DNA from: Sulfitobacter sp.
GTDB taxonomy: Bacteria > Pseudomonadota > Alphaproteobacteria > Rhodobacterales > Rhodobacteraceae
Assembly (NCBI GenBank): GCA_024636405.1
Contig: JAGXHC010000132.1
Span: 1 to 25,556 of the forward strand
Direction: 5' to 3'
DNA length: 25,556 nt
The notes beneath the pieces are model-generated. The model searched no databases. It saw only the letters and a list, made by a program, of their open reading frames with translations, and was not told the DNA's origin. The position numbers were made by a program, and so were the translations under genes. Of this stretch, positions 5,701-14,814 are shown piece by piece. Within the stretch, counting starts at the first letter, position 1, and every line of letters starts with the position of its first letter.

Positions 5701-7137
5701 ATGAAAATCGACAGATTTATTAAAGCAGCCCTCGTCGGGCTGACCTTAAGCGCAACGCCGATTGCATTGACGCTTTCGGGGTCGGCTGCGGCCGATACAT
5801 TGCGCATTGTTAATAGAGGAACAAATTCGACACTGAATGTGCCGATGAACCGTGCGGTGGTTGTCGAAAGTGACATCCCCTTTGCGGAACTCAGCATTGC
5901 CAATCCTGGCATCGCGGATATTTCATCTTTGTCGGACCGCACCATTTACGTCTTGGGCAAATCACCGGGACTGACCACGCTTACCCTTCTGGACGCCAGC
6001 GGCCAGTTGATCACGAACGTGGATGTGCGTGTCGCGTCGGACGTGTCGGAGTTCAAGGAACGTTTGCGGCAAATCCTTCCAGGCGAAAATATCGAAGTGC
6101 GCACGGCAAATGACGGCATCGTGCTATCCGGCATCGTATCTTCTACCCAGCGATTGCAGCGCGCACTGGATCTGGCAGAACGGTATGCACCTGAGCGTGT
6201 ATCGAACCTGATGAGCGTTGGCGGTATTCAGCAGGTCATGCTGAAGGTCCGTTTTGCAGAAATGCAGCGCAATGTGTCAAAGTCGCTCAGTTCTTCATTG
6301 GCCCTGAATGGCGCAATTGGCGGCACGGGCATCAACGGCGGCACCGGTTCTTCGGTTAGCGCCGGCGCGGTCAGCACGTCTCTCGGCGGCAATGTTCCTG
6401 CGACAAATTCCAACGCGGGGGCCATTCTTTTCGGCTTCAATGCGGGATCGACCCAAGTCGGTATCTTGCTGGAAGCACTTGAGAAAAAGGGCGTCGTGCG
6501 GTTCTTGGCGGAACCGAACCTGGTTGCGCTATCCGGTCAGGAAGCAAAATTTCTCGCCGGTGGCGAATACCCGGTGCCCGTGGCCCAGTCCGGCGACCGG
6601 ATCACCGTGGAATTCAAACCTTTTGGTGTTGAACTCGCCTTTATCCCCCGTGTGGTGGACAAGGACCTGATTAACCTTGAATTGAAAGCTGCGGTATCTG
6701 CGATAGATCCGACAAACAGCCTTTCGTTGGGTAACGGGATCGAGATCTCTGCATTTACGCGGCGCGAGACCTCCACCACAGTGGAAATGCGCGACGGCGA
6801 AAGCTTTGCCATCGCGGGTCTTCTGACCGACGATTTCACTGACAATTCCAGCCAACTGCCCTGGATCGGTGACGTGCCGGTTCTGGGTGCGCTTTTCAGA
6901 TCCGCCGATTACCAGCGTAGCCAAACTGAACTGGTAATCATCATCACGGCGCATCTTGTCACGCCCACACGGGGTGAGGCGTTGGCCCTGCCCACAGATC
7001 GCATCAAACCGCCGACTGAAAAGGATCTTTTCCTGTTCGGTCGTACCTCCGAAGGCACGCAGACCCCCAGAAAGGGCGCGGCAGGCGAGGTTGCCAAACA
7101 AGACTTTGGTGGCTCCTACGGTTATGTACTGGACTGA
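5701..7137 (+). CDS. cpaC: Tad pilus outer-membrane secretin CpaC/RcpA
   Basis: This forms the outer-membrane channel through which the Flp pilus leaves the cell. The 478-residue protein has a signal peptide (about residues 1-31). Next come a pilus-type N-terminal domain (about 35-108, ending KSPGLTTLTLLDASG), a BON-like domain (about 112-172, IEVRTANDGIVLSG) and the secretin domain (about 240-422). The secretin domain holds EPNLVALSGQEAKFLAGGE and ends VPVLGALFRS...LVIIITAHLV. A Gly/Ser-rich insert (about 205-240) precedes it. The ATG at 5701 starts the signal peptide directly; an upstream GTG at 5680 would only add seven residues. The OmpA-like lipoprotein gene follows after three bases. 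Confidence 0.95.
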   Translation: MKIDRFIKAALVGLTLSATPIALTLSGSAAADTLRIVNRGTNSTLNVPMNRAVVVESDIPFAELSIANPGIADISSLSDRTIYVLGKSPGLTTLTLLDASGQLITNVDVRVASDVSEFKERLRQILPGENIEVRTANDGIVLSGIVSSTQRLQRALDLAERYAPERVSNLMSVGGIQQVMLKVRFAEMQRNVSKSLSSSLALNGAIGGTGINGGTGSSVSAGAVSTSLGGNVPATNSNAGAILFGFNAGSTQVGILLEALEKKGVVRFLAEPNLVALSGQEAKFLAGGEYPVPVAQSGDRITVEFKPFGVELAFIPRVVDKDLINLELKAAVSAIDPTNSLSLGNGIEISAFTRRETSTTVEMRDGESFAIAGLLTDDFTDNSSQLPWIGDVPVLGALFRSADYQRSQTELVIIITAHLVTPTRGEALALPTDRIKPPTEKDLFLFGRTSEGTQTPRKGAAGEVAKQDFGGSYGYVLD

Positions 7138-7140
7138 ACA

Positions 7141-7824
7141 ATGGAACGTGTGATGGCCAAAAAACTCAGCATTGCAGGCACCATCGCGGGCTTTGCCGCG
7201 CTCGCCGCCTGCGCCCCAAGCTCCGATCCGGTATATACGCAGTTTCATCGCGAAGCCGGGGCGATCGTCGACACCGGCAGTTTCGGAAATGCGACGCTGA
7301 ATAACCGATTGGTGATGACCGGCGAGAAAGCCTATACTTTTGATCTGGCGAACAGATTTGCGTCCGAAGTGACATCTGTCGTCACTTTTGCATTCAATTC
7401 AGCCCAATTGGACGGAACGGCCCAAGCGGTTCTGCAAACGCAGGCAACTTGGATCAGGCAATTCCCGGAAATCAGATTCCGCGTTTACGGGCATACCGAT
7501 GCAGTCGGGTCGAACGGCTTTAACAAGGCGCTGGGTTTGCGGCGCGCCAATGCGGTTGTGAGCTATCTTTCGACACTTGGCATAAGCCGCAGTCGGCTTG
7601 AGGCCGTGGTTTCCTTCGGCGAAACGCAGCCGCTTGTTGTCACCCAGGGTCGCGAACGCAAAAACCGCCGCACAGTAACGGAAGTCAGCGGTTTTGTGAA
7701 AAGTCACCCCAGCGTTCTGGACGGCAAATACGCCCAGATCATCTACCGGGATTATATTGCCAGCGCCGTACCTCCTACCCAGTTGACCACGACAACTGTC
7801 GGTACAACTTCTTCGGTAGAATAA
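7141..7824 (+). CDS. OmpA-family lipoprotein in the CpaD position of the tad locus
   Basis: The protein (227 residues) has a lipoprotein signal ending LAAC, with Cys24 lipidated and followed by Ala-Pro, which suits outer-membrane sorting. An OmpA-like peptidoglycan-binding domain follows (about residues 78-185) with VYGHTDAVGSNGFNKALG (Asp120) and LRRANAV (Arg135 nearby). A threonine-rich tail ends the protein. In Caulobacter-type loci this slot holds CpaD, a secretin-associated lipoprotein; here an OmpA protein takes it and probably ties the secretin to the cell wall. It starts three bases after cpaC. An ATG at 7153 is an equally possible start, with GGAA upstream. A strong terminator ends the unit. 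Confidence 0.9.
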   Translation: MERVMAKKLSIAGTIAGFAALAACAPSSDPVYTQFHREAGAIVDTGSFGNATLNNRLVMTGEKAYTFDLANRFASEVTSVVTFAFNSAQLDGTAQAVLQTQATWIRQFPEIRFRVYGHTDAVGSNGFNKALGLRRANAVVSYLSTLGISRSRLEAVVSFGETQPLVVTQGRERKNRRTVTEVSGFVKSHPSVLDGKYAQIIYRDYIASAVPPTQLTTTTVGTTSSVE

Positions 7825-7832
7825 ACCAACGC

Positions 7833-7868
7833 AAAAATCCGGCACGCTGAACGCGCTGCCGGATTTTT
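7833..7868 (+). terminator. Strong rho-independent terminator after the OmpA-like gene
   Basis: AAAAATCCGGCA (7833-7844) and TGCCGGATTTTT (7857-7868) are perfect 12-base arms with a 12-base loop. The arms end in an A-run and a T-run, so the element could work in both directions. It lies 9 bases after the stop and splits the tad locus into two transcription units. Confidence 0.92.
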
Positions 7869-8100
7869 CGCGACTTCGGATCACTTGACCAATCATTGCC
7901 GATTGACGTGATCGTTTCACAATACCCAACAATCGAAGCTTTTTGGCCCCAATCCTGCCCATATTGGGTGCGATATTGGCTGCAATAGGACAATTACGTT
8001 CGGCAATGCGCCGAATGTGGGTGACCGCAGGCGATGGGACTGCGCGCAAAAGGCGCAGCCCACAATTTGCGCAATCCCTTGTTATTAGAGGATTAAGGCA
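7869..8100. promoter_or_regulatory. Probable promoter region of the cpaE operon
   Basis: This stretch between the terminator and cpaE should hold the second tad promoter. Seen are CCCAAT/ATTGGG (7948-7953/7963-7968), a direct repeat ATATTGG at 7961 and 7973, and a stem TGGG-A-CTGCGC pairing with GCGCAG-CCCA (8035-8045/8053-8062, one bulged A). The 8-base palindrome TTGCGCAA (8067-8074) follows. No clear -35/-10 pair is visible. AGAGGA (8087-8092) is the ribosome binding site. Confidence 0.4.
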
Positions 8101-9336
8101 ATGACAAGCAGCATGCCACAACCTGAAACTGCGCCCATCGTGGCCTGCACGGTAAGCCGTGACGTCCAGAATTTCGATTTGCTGATCGAGGACATGGAAA
8201 GCGCGCTGGGTGAAAGCTGGGGCGACCTGGGTTTTGCCGAAGCGTTGGCGTTTTTCGGGCAGCCGGAGGCGGAGGCGATGGAATTCATTGCTCTCGCGAT
8301 AGATGAAACCGACGAAGATAATCTGGTGCTCATGGGCGAGATAATCGCCCAGGCCAAGGTGCGTGATATCAAGGTGATCCTGATCGCCGAAGACGTGACA
8401 CCAGCAGCGCTTCATTCGCTTTTGCGTCAGGGCGCGGACGAATTCGTCCCCTACCCGCTTCCCGAAGGGGAGCTGGCACAGGCCATCGACCGTGTTCGCG
8501 CGATAGACGAAGCCCCGGCACCGGCGCCAGCGGCCCCACAGCTTAAGGCCGGTGCGCAGAAGGATGGCGCGTTGATTGTTGTGCACGGTCTGGCGGGCGG
8601 CACAGGTGCGACGACGATGGCTGTCAATCTGGCCTGGGAATTGGCGAATGTGGACAAAAAGAACCCACCATCGGTCTGTTTGCTGGATCTTGATCTGCAA
8701 TTTGGTGCCGTGGGCACGTTCCTTGATCTGCCGCGCCGCGAGGTTGTCTATGAAATGCTGTCCGACACAGAGACCATGGACGAAGAAATCTTCGGCCAGG
8801 CGCTATTGACGTTCGAGGACCGGCTTCATGTGCTGACTGCTCCGGTGGATATGTTGCCGCTTGATCTGATCTCGTCCGAAGACGTGAACCGCATTCTCGA
8901 AATGGCACGCAATCAGTTCGATTATGTGATCGTCGATATGCCCTCAACACTGGTTCAATGGAGCGAGGCAGTGCTCAACAGCGCACATGTCTATTTTGCG
9001 ATGCTGGAACTGGATATGCGGTCGGCACAGAACACGCTGCGTTTCAAGCGCGCCTCGCAATCAGAAGAACTGCCGGTGGAGAAGCTGCGCTATGTGATGA
9101 ATCGCGCGCCAAAGTTCACCGATCTTAACGGCAAGAGCCGCGTCAAGCGTATGGCAGAATCGCTGGGCATCTCCATCGACGTCAGCTTGCCGGATGGCGG
9201 AAAACCCGTCACGCAGGCGAATGACCACGGCACGCCGCTGGCCAGTTCCGCCCCCAAAAGCCCGCTACGCCGCGAAATCGCCAAACTGGCGGCCTCCATT
9301 CATGACCTCAAGAGGGACCAGGCCAAAGCGGCCTGA
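8101..9336 (+). CDS. cpaE: Tad pilus assembly ATPase-like protein CpaE/TadZ
   Basis: The 411-residue protein has an N-terminal receiver-like region (about residues 12-135), an Ala/Pro linker (about 138-148) and a MinD/ParA-type domain (about 157-400). TadZ proteins mark the pole or site where the Tad machine assembles. The Walker A region reads GLAGGTGATTMAVNLA (about 163-178): the lysine of the usual GKT is Ala170. This agrees with the atypical A box known for TadZ. The second box LLDLDLQFG (194-202) and the Walker B-like YVIVDMPST (275-283) are kept. It is the first gene of the second tad unit; cpaF starts 23 bases downstream. The ribosome binding site is AGAGGA, 8 bases before the start. 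Confidence 0.94.
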   Translation: MTSSMPQPETAPIVACTVSRDVQNFDLLIEDMESALGESWGDLGFAEALAFFGQPEAEAMEFIALAIDETDEDNLVLMGEIIAQAKVRDIKVILIAEDVTPAALHSLLRQGADEFVPYPLPEGELAQAIDRVRAIDEAPAPAPAAPQLKAGAQKDGALIVVHGLAGGTGATTMAVNLAWELANVDKKNPPSVCLLDLDLQFGAVGTFLDLPRREVVYEMLSDTETMDEEIFGQALLTFEDRLHVLTAPVDMLPLDLISSEDVNRILEMARNQFDYVIVDMPSTLVQWSEAVLNSAHVYFAMLELDMRSAQNTLRFKRASQSEELPVEKLRYVMNRAPKFTDLNGKSRVKRMAESLGISIDVSLPDGGKPVTQANDHGTPLASSAPKSPLRREIAKLAASIHDLKRDQAKAA

Positions 9337-9359
9337 CCTCAAACCGAAAGAGCGTTCAG

Positions 9360-10802
9360 ATGTTTTCCAAGTACAAAAAATCCGCCGGTGCCGCTGCTGA
9401 AAAGCCCGTCAAAACGGCTGTTGTGACGCCGATCGTACCTGCCAAGACTGTCGATCCGGCCGCCGCCGTATCCATGCGCCGCGCGTCAAAGCCCGCCGCA
9501 GTCGCGCCGCTGGACAAGGAACTCAAGCGCAAGCAGCGCATGAGTGAGATCAAGTTGGAGTTGCACCGATCGCTGCTGGACAACCTGAACCTTGCCGCAC
9601 TTGAACACGCCTCGGAACAGGACCTGCGCCAAGAGATCAATTCAATCTCCGCCGAAGTCCTCGAAGAAAAGAGCATCGTGCTTAACCGTGAGGACCGCAT
9701 GACGCTCAACTCAGAGCTTTATGACGAGGTTACAGGTCTGGGTCCGCTTGAGACATTGCTCAAGGATGAAACGGTCAACGACATTCTGGTCAACGGGCCA
9801 CAGCAGATATTTGTGGAACGCGACGGTAAATTGGAACTGACCGACGTCACGTTCAAGGACGAAAAGCACCTGCTGCGCATCATCGACAAGATCGTTTCGG
9901 CGGTTGGGCGGCGTGTCGACGAAAGCAACCCCTATGTTGACGCCCGCCTCAAGGACGGATCGCGTTTCAACGCGATGGTGCCGCCAGTGGCCGTGGACGG
10001 ATCGTTGGTCTCCATTCGAAAGTTCAAAAAGGACAAACTTGGGATCGACGATCTGGTTTCCTTTGGCGCCTTCACCGAAGAAATGGCGGCCTATCTTCAG
10101 GCTGCGGTCGCGACACGCCTGAATATCATCGTGTCGGGTGGTACAGGTTCAGGTAAGACCACAACGCTGAATGCGCTTTCGTCCTTTATCGACAACGCCG
10201 AGCGTATTCTGACCATCGAGGATACGGCGGAACTTCAGCTTCAACAAACCCATGTTGGCCGGATGGAAAGCCGCCCACCCAACGTGGAAGGCAAAGGCGA
10301 AGTATCCCCGCGCGACTGTCTGAAAAACGCGCTGCGGATGCGCCCTGATCGGATCATCGTCGGTGAAACCCGCGGTGAGGAAGTCATCGACATGTTGCAG
10401 GCCATGAACACCGGCCATGACGGGTCCATGACCACGATCCACGCGAACTCCGCTCGCGATGGCGTGTCGCGGTTGGAAAACATGATCGCCATGGCCGGAA
10501 TCGAAATGCCGCTCAAGGCCGTGCGGTCGCAGATTTCGTCGGCTGTGAACCTGATTGTGCAGGCTTCGCGCCTACAGGACGGATCACGGCGTATGACGTC
10601 GATCACCGAAATCACCGGCATGGAAGGCGACGTAATCTCCATGCAGGAAATCTTTCGCTACCAGCGCGTCGGTCTGACGCCAGAGAACAAGATCATCGGC
10701 CATTTCACAGCGACCGGCGTGCGCAGCCACTTTGCAGAACGCTTCCGCATGTGGGGCTATGATTTGCCGGCCTCCATCTACGAACCCATAGCAGCCCAGT
10801 AA
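9360..10802 (+). CDS. cpaF: Tad pilus secretion ATPase CpaF/TadA
   Basis: This is the hexameric motor ATPase (GspE/VirB11 superfamily) that drives Flp pilin polymerisation from the cytoplasmic face. The 480-residue protein has an Ala/Lys-rich start (1-50), an all-helical N-terminal region (about 55-130) and the ATPase core. Motifs are Walker [11 protein letters not shown] (259-268), the Asp box TIEDTAEL (285-292), Walker [12 protein letters not shown] (331-341) and the His box [13 protein letters not shown] (352-364). All key residues are present. The length and order are typical for CpaF. The ribosome binding site is weak (GAAAGAG), so coupling to cpaE translation is likely. Confidence 0.97.
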   Translation: MFSKYKKSAGAAAEKPVKTAVVTPIVPAKTVDPAAAVSMRRASKPAAVAPLDKELKRKQRMSEIKLELHRSLLDNLNLAALEHASEQDLRQEINSISAEVLEEKSIVLNREDRMTLNSELYDEVTGLGPLETLLKDETVNDILVNGPQQIFVERDGKLELTDVTFKDEKHLLRIIDKIVSAVGRRVDESNPYVDARLKDGSRFNAMVPPVAVDGSLVSIRKFKKDKLGIDDLVSFGAFTEEMAAYLQAAVATRLNIIVSGGTGSGKTTTLNALSSFIDNAERILTIEDTAELQLQQTHVGRMESRPPNVEGKGEVSPRDCLKNALRMRPDRIIVGETRGEEVIDMLQAMNTGHDGSMTTIHANSARDGVSRLENMIAMAGIEMPLKAVRSQISSAVNLIVQASRLQDGSRRMTSITEITGMEGDVISMQEIFRYQRVGLTPENKIIGHFTATGVRSHFAERFRMWGYDLPASIYEPIAAQ

Positions 10803-10814
10803 GGAATCTCAGTC

Positions 10815-11777
10815 ATGAGTGCCGAACCAATTATCTATGGCCTGATCTTCATCGGTGTGCTGGTGCTGGTCGAAGGGCTTTATCTGGTGGCCTTCGGGAA
10901 ATCCATCAGCCTCAACAGCCGTGTAAACCGGCGTCTTGAGATGCTTGAAAAAGGCGCCCGCCGCGAGGAGGTGCTGGACAAGTTGCGCAAGGAAATGCAG
11001 CAACACATGAATGCCCGCACGATCCCGCTTTATTCGCTGTTGTCGGAAAAAGCGCAGAAGGCCGCCATCGCATTCTCCCCGAAGCAATTGCTGATGATCA
11101 TGGCGGGTCTTGCCGCCGTCGCGTTCATGGCCCTGACTGTGGGAACTGAGACAGACCCGCCCGTGCGCGCCCTTTTGTCAGCAGGCATCGGTATTGGCGG
11201 TGTGTATCTTTGGGTCTCGATGAAGGCCGGCAAGCGTATGGGCATGATCGAGGAACAGCTGCCCGATGCGGTTGAACTGATGGTGCGCTCTTTGCGGGTG
11301 GGCCATCCCTTTACGAACGCGATATCGATCGTGTCCAAGGAAATCCAGGACCCGCTGGCTTCTGAATTTGGTGTGATCGCGGACGAATCCGCATATGGCC
11401 GCGACATTGGCGAAGCGCTCAAGGATATGGCCGAACGACTGGACATGCAGGATTTGCGCTTCCTTGCCGTCGCTGTCACCATCCAGCAGCAATCAGGGGG
11501 TAACCTTGCGGAAATCCTTGCTGGTCTGGCAAAGGTCATCCGCGCCCGTTTCCGCCTGTTCCGCCGCGTCAAGGCGATCACAGCCGAGGCGAAATGGTCC
11601 GGCAAGTTCCTGTCCGCCTTCCCCGTCGTTGCCCTTATCGTGATCAATGTCGCCGACCCGCATTATTACGATGAGGTACGCGAACACCCCTACTTTATCC
11701 CTGCCTGCTTTCTTGTTGGTACATTCCTGGCCGTGAATCTCTTTGTGATGCGCGTCCTGACCAACATTAAGGTGTAA
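10815..11777 (+). CDS. tadB: Tad inner-membrane platform protein TadB
   Basis: This is one of the two GspF-like platform proteins of the Tad machine, expected to sit in the inner membrane and contact CpaF. The 320-residue protein has an N-terminal membrane segment (about residues 6-27), a pair of segments near 92-135 and two more near 265-280 and 293-313. The T2SSF domain lies between (about 148-255) with EEQLPDAVELMVRSLRVGH and TIQQQSGGNLAEIL, which are typical. The ribosome binding site AAGGAA (10801-10806) overlaps the cpaF stop. tadC begins 11 bases after its end, so the pair is co-expressed. Confidence 0.95.
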   Translation: MSAEPIIYGLIFIGVLVLVEGLYLVAFGKSISLNSRVNRRLEMLEKGARREEVLDKLRKEMQQHMNARTIPLYSLLSEKAQKAAIAFSPKQLLMIMAGLAAVAFMALTVGTETDPPVRALLSAGIGIGGVYLWVSMKAGKRMGMIEEQLPDAVELMVRSLRVGHPFTNAISIVSKEIQDPLASEFGVIADESAYGRDIGEALKDMAERLDMQDLRFLAVAVTIQQQSGGNLAEILAGLAKVIRARFRLFRRVKAITAEAKWSGKFLSAFPVVALIVINVADPHYYDEVREHPYFIPACFLVGTFLAVNLFVMRVLTNIKV

Positions 11778-11788
11778 GGAGCATTCCA

Positions 11789-12775
11789 ATGGCATATCTC
11801 ACGCAACTTAACGCACAGATAACTGAGGTTCTAGGCCCGATGGGCCTGATCATCATCGTCGGCGCGCTTGGCTTTATCCTTGTGGCGTTCACGATCGTCG
11901 CGATGCTGCGCCAGCCTGAAGACCCGCTTAGCAAGCTCAAGCGCGCAAGCGCCAGCCCAACCGGAGTCGACCGCCGTCAAAAGCTGCGCCAAAGCGACCG
12001 CAACGAACAGTTGCAGAAATTCGCGAAGTTTCTTGAGCCAGAGAGCGTGGCCGAGTTGAGTGCGAAAGAGCTGATGTTGCGGCAGGCTGGATACCAGTCA
12101 AAAGACTCCGTGCGGATATTCTATTTTGCGCAATTCCTGCTGGGCATTCTGGGGTTGATTGGCGGTGTGGTTTATATCAACTTCCTTGGCGGCGGCGAAG
12201 GGCTGTCGACCCAGAAAACAATGATGTGGACAATTGGACCGGGCGCTATTGGATATTATCTTCCGAAATATTGGGTTACCCGCCGCATTGGCGCCCGCAA
12301 AGAAGAAATCACGCGCGGCTTTCCCGATGCGCTGGATATGATGCTGGTGTGCGTCGAGGCAGGACAATCAATGGACCAGTGTATTGTGCGTGTCGCCCGT
12401 GAATTGCGCGCCTCTTACAAGGCGTTGTCCGACGAATTCGAAGTCGTCGCCTATGAAATGAAGGCCGGCAAGGACAAGATTACCGTGTTGAACGACATGG
12501 GCGAACGTTGCGGCGTGCAGGATGTCTCGTCTTTCGTGACTGTGTTGGTGCAATCAGCCGCTTTTGGTACGTCGATATCCGATGCGTTGCGGGTCTATGC
12601 GGCAGAAATGCGCGACAAGCGCGTGATGCGTGCCGAAGAGGCCGCAAACAAGTTGCCAACAAAGATGACCCTTGCCACTATGATGTTAACCGTACCGCCG
12701 CTGCTGATCATTCTGGTCGGACCTTCGGTGCATGGCATCACGCAACTTGGCAAAATGGCCGGACCAGGACAGTAA
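11789..12775 (+). CDS. tadC: Tad inner-membrane platform protein TadC
   Basis: This is the second GspF-like platform protein, paired with TadB. The 328-residue protein has a membrane segment near residues 18-40, two segments near 110-155, a T2SSF domain (about 175-295) and a last segment near 297-313. The typical TadC stretch GFPDALDMMLVCVEAGQSMD is present, followed by a conserved FVTVLVQSAAFGTSISDAL. The start follows AAGGAG (11776-11781) by 7 bases. Its stop overlaps the start of tadD in TAATG, the same coupling form as seen in scoA-scoB. Confidence 0.95.
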   Translation: MAYLTQLNAQITEVLGPMGLIIIVGALGFILVAFTIVAMLRQPEDPLSKLKRASASPTGVDRRQKLRQSDRNEQLQKFAKFLEPESVAELSAKELMLRQAGYQSKDSVRIFYFAQFLLGILGLIGGVVYINFLGGGEGLSTQKTMMWTIGPGAIGYYLPKYWVTRRIGARKEEITRGFPDALDMMLVCVEAGQSMDQCIVRVARELRASYKALSDEFEVVAYEMKAGKDKITVLNDMGERCGVQDVSSFVTVLVQSAAFGTSISDALRVYAAEMRDKRVMRAEEAANKLPTKMTLATMMLTVPPLLIILVGPSVHGITQLGKMAGPGQ

Positions 12776-13353
12776 TGACGACACCACTTGGGCGCGGCAT
12801 GGTGCGCGTCTTGGCAATGACAACTGCATTCGGATTAACCGCCTGTTCACCGGGCGTTTTTTCCGCGTCGGAGGAAAGCCCTTACGCCCCCGGTGTGAAC
12901 CGCAACAAACAAGCTGAAGACGGGTTGGAAGTTGGCCATCGTCTGATGGCGGCGGGTCAGTATGAATTGGCAATCAAATCGTTCAACCGTGCCGCGCTTG
13001 AGCAAGGCGTTGATTCCGAGATCCTGTCCGGGCTGGGCAGTGCAAGCCTTGGGTTGGGACGTCTGGGACAGGCCGAACAATTGTTGCGCCGTGCGGTAAA
13101 ACAAGATGGCAGCCAGCCCGAAATCTGGAATAATCTCGGTGTTGTGCTGATGGAGCGGGGCAAAACTGCTGAAGCGGAACAGGTTTTTCGCAAGGCTTAC
13201 GCGCTCGATAATGGCGAAAGTGACGCAATCCGGGACAATTTGCGCTTGGCACTCGCAAAAACGGAAAATCCTGCTATTACAGATAGCGAGGACGACAATT
13301 ATAAATTGGTGCGGCGCGGGACGGGGGATTACCTGATCCGGTCAGCATCATGA
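12775..13353 (+). CDS. tadD: TPR lipoprotein TadD
   Basis: The 192-residue protein has a lipoprotein signal ending GLTAC (Cys24), then tetratricopeptide repeats (about residues 46-165) with DSEILSGLGSASLGLGRLGQ and PEIWNNLGVVLMERGKTAEA. TadD proteins act like pilotins or scaffolds for the secretin in Tad systems. The ATG at 12775 overlaps the tadC stop. The open frame runs back to 12508 inside tadC by chance; the lipoprotein signal fixes the real start. The C-terminal end (residues about 168-192) is acidic, then basic, and outside the repeats. Confidence 0.92.
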   Translation: MTTPLGRGMVRVLAMTTAFGLTACSPGVFSASEESPYAPGVNRNKQAEDGLEVGHRLMAAGQYELAIKSFNRAALEQGVDSEILSGLGSASLGLGRLGQAEQLLRRAVKQDGSQPEIWNNLGVVLMERGKTAEAEQVFRKAYALDNGESDAIRDNLRLALAKTENPAITDSEDDNYKLVRRGTGDYLIRSAS

Positions 13354-13384
13354 TCGAGGCAGAGCAGTAAAAAGGACGCACAAA

Positions 13385-14242
13385 ATGCGCCACCCCTATA
13401 TTCTGGCCGCCTGCATTGCAGGCGTCACCGCTGTTGCAGGCTGCGGTGAAAAGAACGCAAACGCCACCGTTGAACGGGCCTTCAAGGACGTGAATGTGGT
13501 GGACGAATCCAATCTCAGTGATGTCATGCTGACCGTGGCCGATCCAAATGAGGCGGTCACCTATTTTGCCCGTTCGATCAAGCAGGACCCGAAACGCATC
13601 GACCATCAACGCGGCCTTGCGTCATCGCTGATCCGGGCCAAACGGAACAACGAAGCCGTGATCGAATGGGCCAAGGTGCCGACCATGGAGGGTGCGACGC
13701 CTGACGACAGCATCGAATATGCTGATGCGCTGATCCGCGGCGGCGACTGGGCCAAGGCAGAGACGGTTCTGGACGGTGTGCCGCCCACCCATGAAACATT
13801 CAAACGCTACCGTCTTGAGGCGCTGGTCGCCGACAGCAAACAGGAATGGAAGAAGGCCGACAGCTTTTACGAGATTGCAATCGGCCTGACCACAACGCCT
13901 GCGTCGGTGCTGAACAACTGGGGCTATTCCAAGCTGACGCGCGGTGATTACGCCGATGCAGAGCGCAAATTCTCAGACGCGATCCGCCAGGACAGCACGC
14001 TGTTCACAGCCAAGAACAATCTGGTTCTCGCACGGTCCGCGCAACGCGACTATACGCTGCCGGTGATCCCGATGGACCAGACAGAGCGCGCACAACTGCT
14101 GCACACGATGGCATTGGCGGCGATCAAGCATGGTGACGTCGAAACCGGAAAAAGCCTGTTGAGCGACGCCATCGAAACCCACCCGCAGCATTTCGAGGCT
14201 GCCGTAAGATCGCTGCGCGCGCTCGAAAACAGCAACGGCTGA
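13385..14242 (+). CDS. Second TPR lipoprotein of the tad operon
   Basis: The 285-residue protein has a lipoprotein signal ending TAVAGC (Cys20) followed by Gly-Glu. Helical repeats of TPR type run over about residues 50-275: NEAVTYFARSIKQDPKRIDH, ASVLNNWGYSKLTRGDYADA (the clearest) and a last one ending ETHPQHFEAAVRSLRALE. AAAGGA (13371-13376) lies 8 bases before the ATG. It lies between tadD and the prepilin peptidase gene, and its stop is 5 bases before the latter. It is probably a periplasmic or outer-membrane scaffold for the Tad machine, paralogous in type to TadD. It is much longer than TadD and only loosely similar, so it is not a simple recent duplicate. Confidence 0.88.
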   Translation: MRHPYILAACIAGVTAVAGCGEKNANATVERAFKDVNVVDESNLSDVMLTVADPNEAVTYFARSIKQDPKRIDHQRGLASSLIRAKRNNEAVIEWAKVPTMEGATPDDSIEYADALIRGGDWAKAETVLDGVPPTHETFKRYRLEALVADSKQEWKKADSFYEIAIGLTTTPASVLNNWGYSKLTRGDYADAERKFSDAIRQDSTLFTAKNNLVLARSAQRDYTLPVIPMDQTERAQLLHTMALAAIKHGDVETGKSLLSDAIETHPQHFEAAVRSLRALENSNG

Positions 14243-14247
14243 CGGGC

Positions 14248-14742
14248 ATGGCCATTACTGCCGTCTCCGCCCTGTGGTTCCTGCCATTTGTGCTGCCGAT
14301 TTGTATCTATGTCTGTTTTACCGACATGGCGCAGATGAAAATCACCAATCAGGCGGTGATCGTGCTTGGGCTGATATTTGTGCTGGTCGGGCTGATCGCG
14401 CTGCCGTTTGATGTCTATCTTTGGCGTCTTCTGGGGCTTGTGATCGTGCTGGTGTTGGGCATCATGCTGAATGCAGCCGGGGTCGTGGGTGCAGGTGATG
14501 CAAAATTTGCCGCCGTCGCCGCCCCCTTTATTGCACTGGGCGACATGCGACTGGTGATTGTGCTCTTTGCGGCAATACTGCTGGCTGCGGCGGCAACCCA
14601 CCGCACGGCCAAACACTCGCCTCTGCGCCGATTGGCCCCCCACTGGGCCAGTTGGGAACAGGGCAAGAAGTTTCCCATGGGGCTTGCACTTGGCACCACA
14701 CTGGCCGCGTATTTGATACTGGGTGCGCTTTATGGGGCCTGA
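14248..14742 (+). CDS. cpaA: Prepilin peptidase TadV/CpaA
   Basis: This aspartic protease of family A24 cuts the leader of the Flp prepilins at the inner membrane. The 164-residue protein is almost all membrane segments and lacks the N-terminal methylase part of PilD, as usual for TadV/CpaA. The two catalytic aspartates are seen: Asp26 in CFTDMAQMKITN and Asp84 in VVGAGDAKF (GxGD motif). The C terminus keeps a family-like KKFPMGLALGTT. It starts 5 bases after the TPR gene without a strong ribosome binding site, so it is translated by coupling. It is the last gene of the tight cpaE-cpaA run. Confidence 0.95.
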   Translation: MAITAVSALWFLPFVLPICIYVCFTDMAQMKITNQAVIVLGLIFVLVGLIALPFDVYLWRLLGLVIVLVLGIMLNAAGVVGAGDAKFAAVAAPFIALGDMRLVIVLFAAILLAAAATHRTAKHSPLRRLAPHWASWEQGKKFPMGLALGTTLAAYLILGALYGA

Positions 14743-14814
14743 TTTACGCCATATTCAGCAGTTATTGTTCAAACTGCACATAGCCGATTTGCCGCCCGTT
14801 CAAGGAACAGCACG

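Noticed and set aside
7399..8700. A 433-residue open frame on the minus strand across the OmpA and cpaE genes
   Set aside because: It crosses two well-supported genes, a strong terminator and an intergenic region, and shows no family motif.
12508..12774. N-terminal extension of tadD into tadC
   Set aside because: The frame is open by chance. The lipoprotein signal and the TAATG overlap place the start at 12775.
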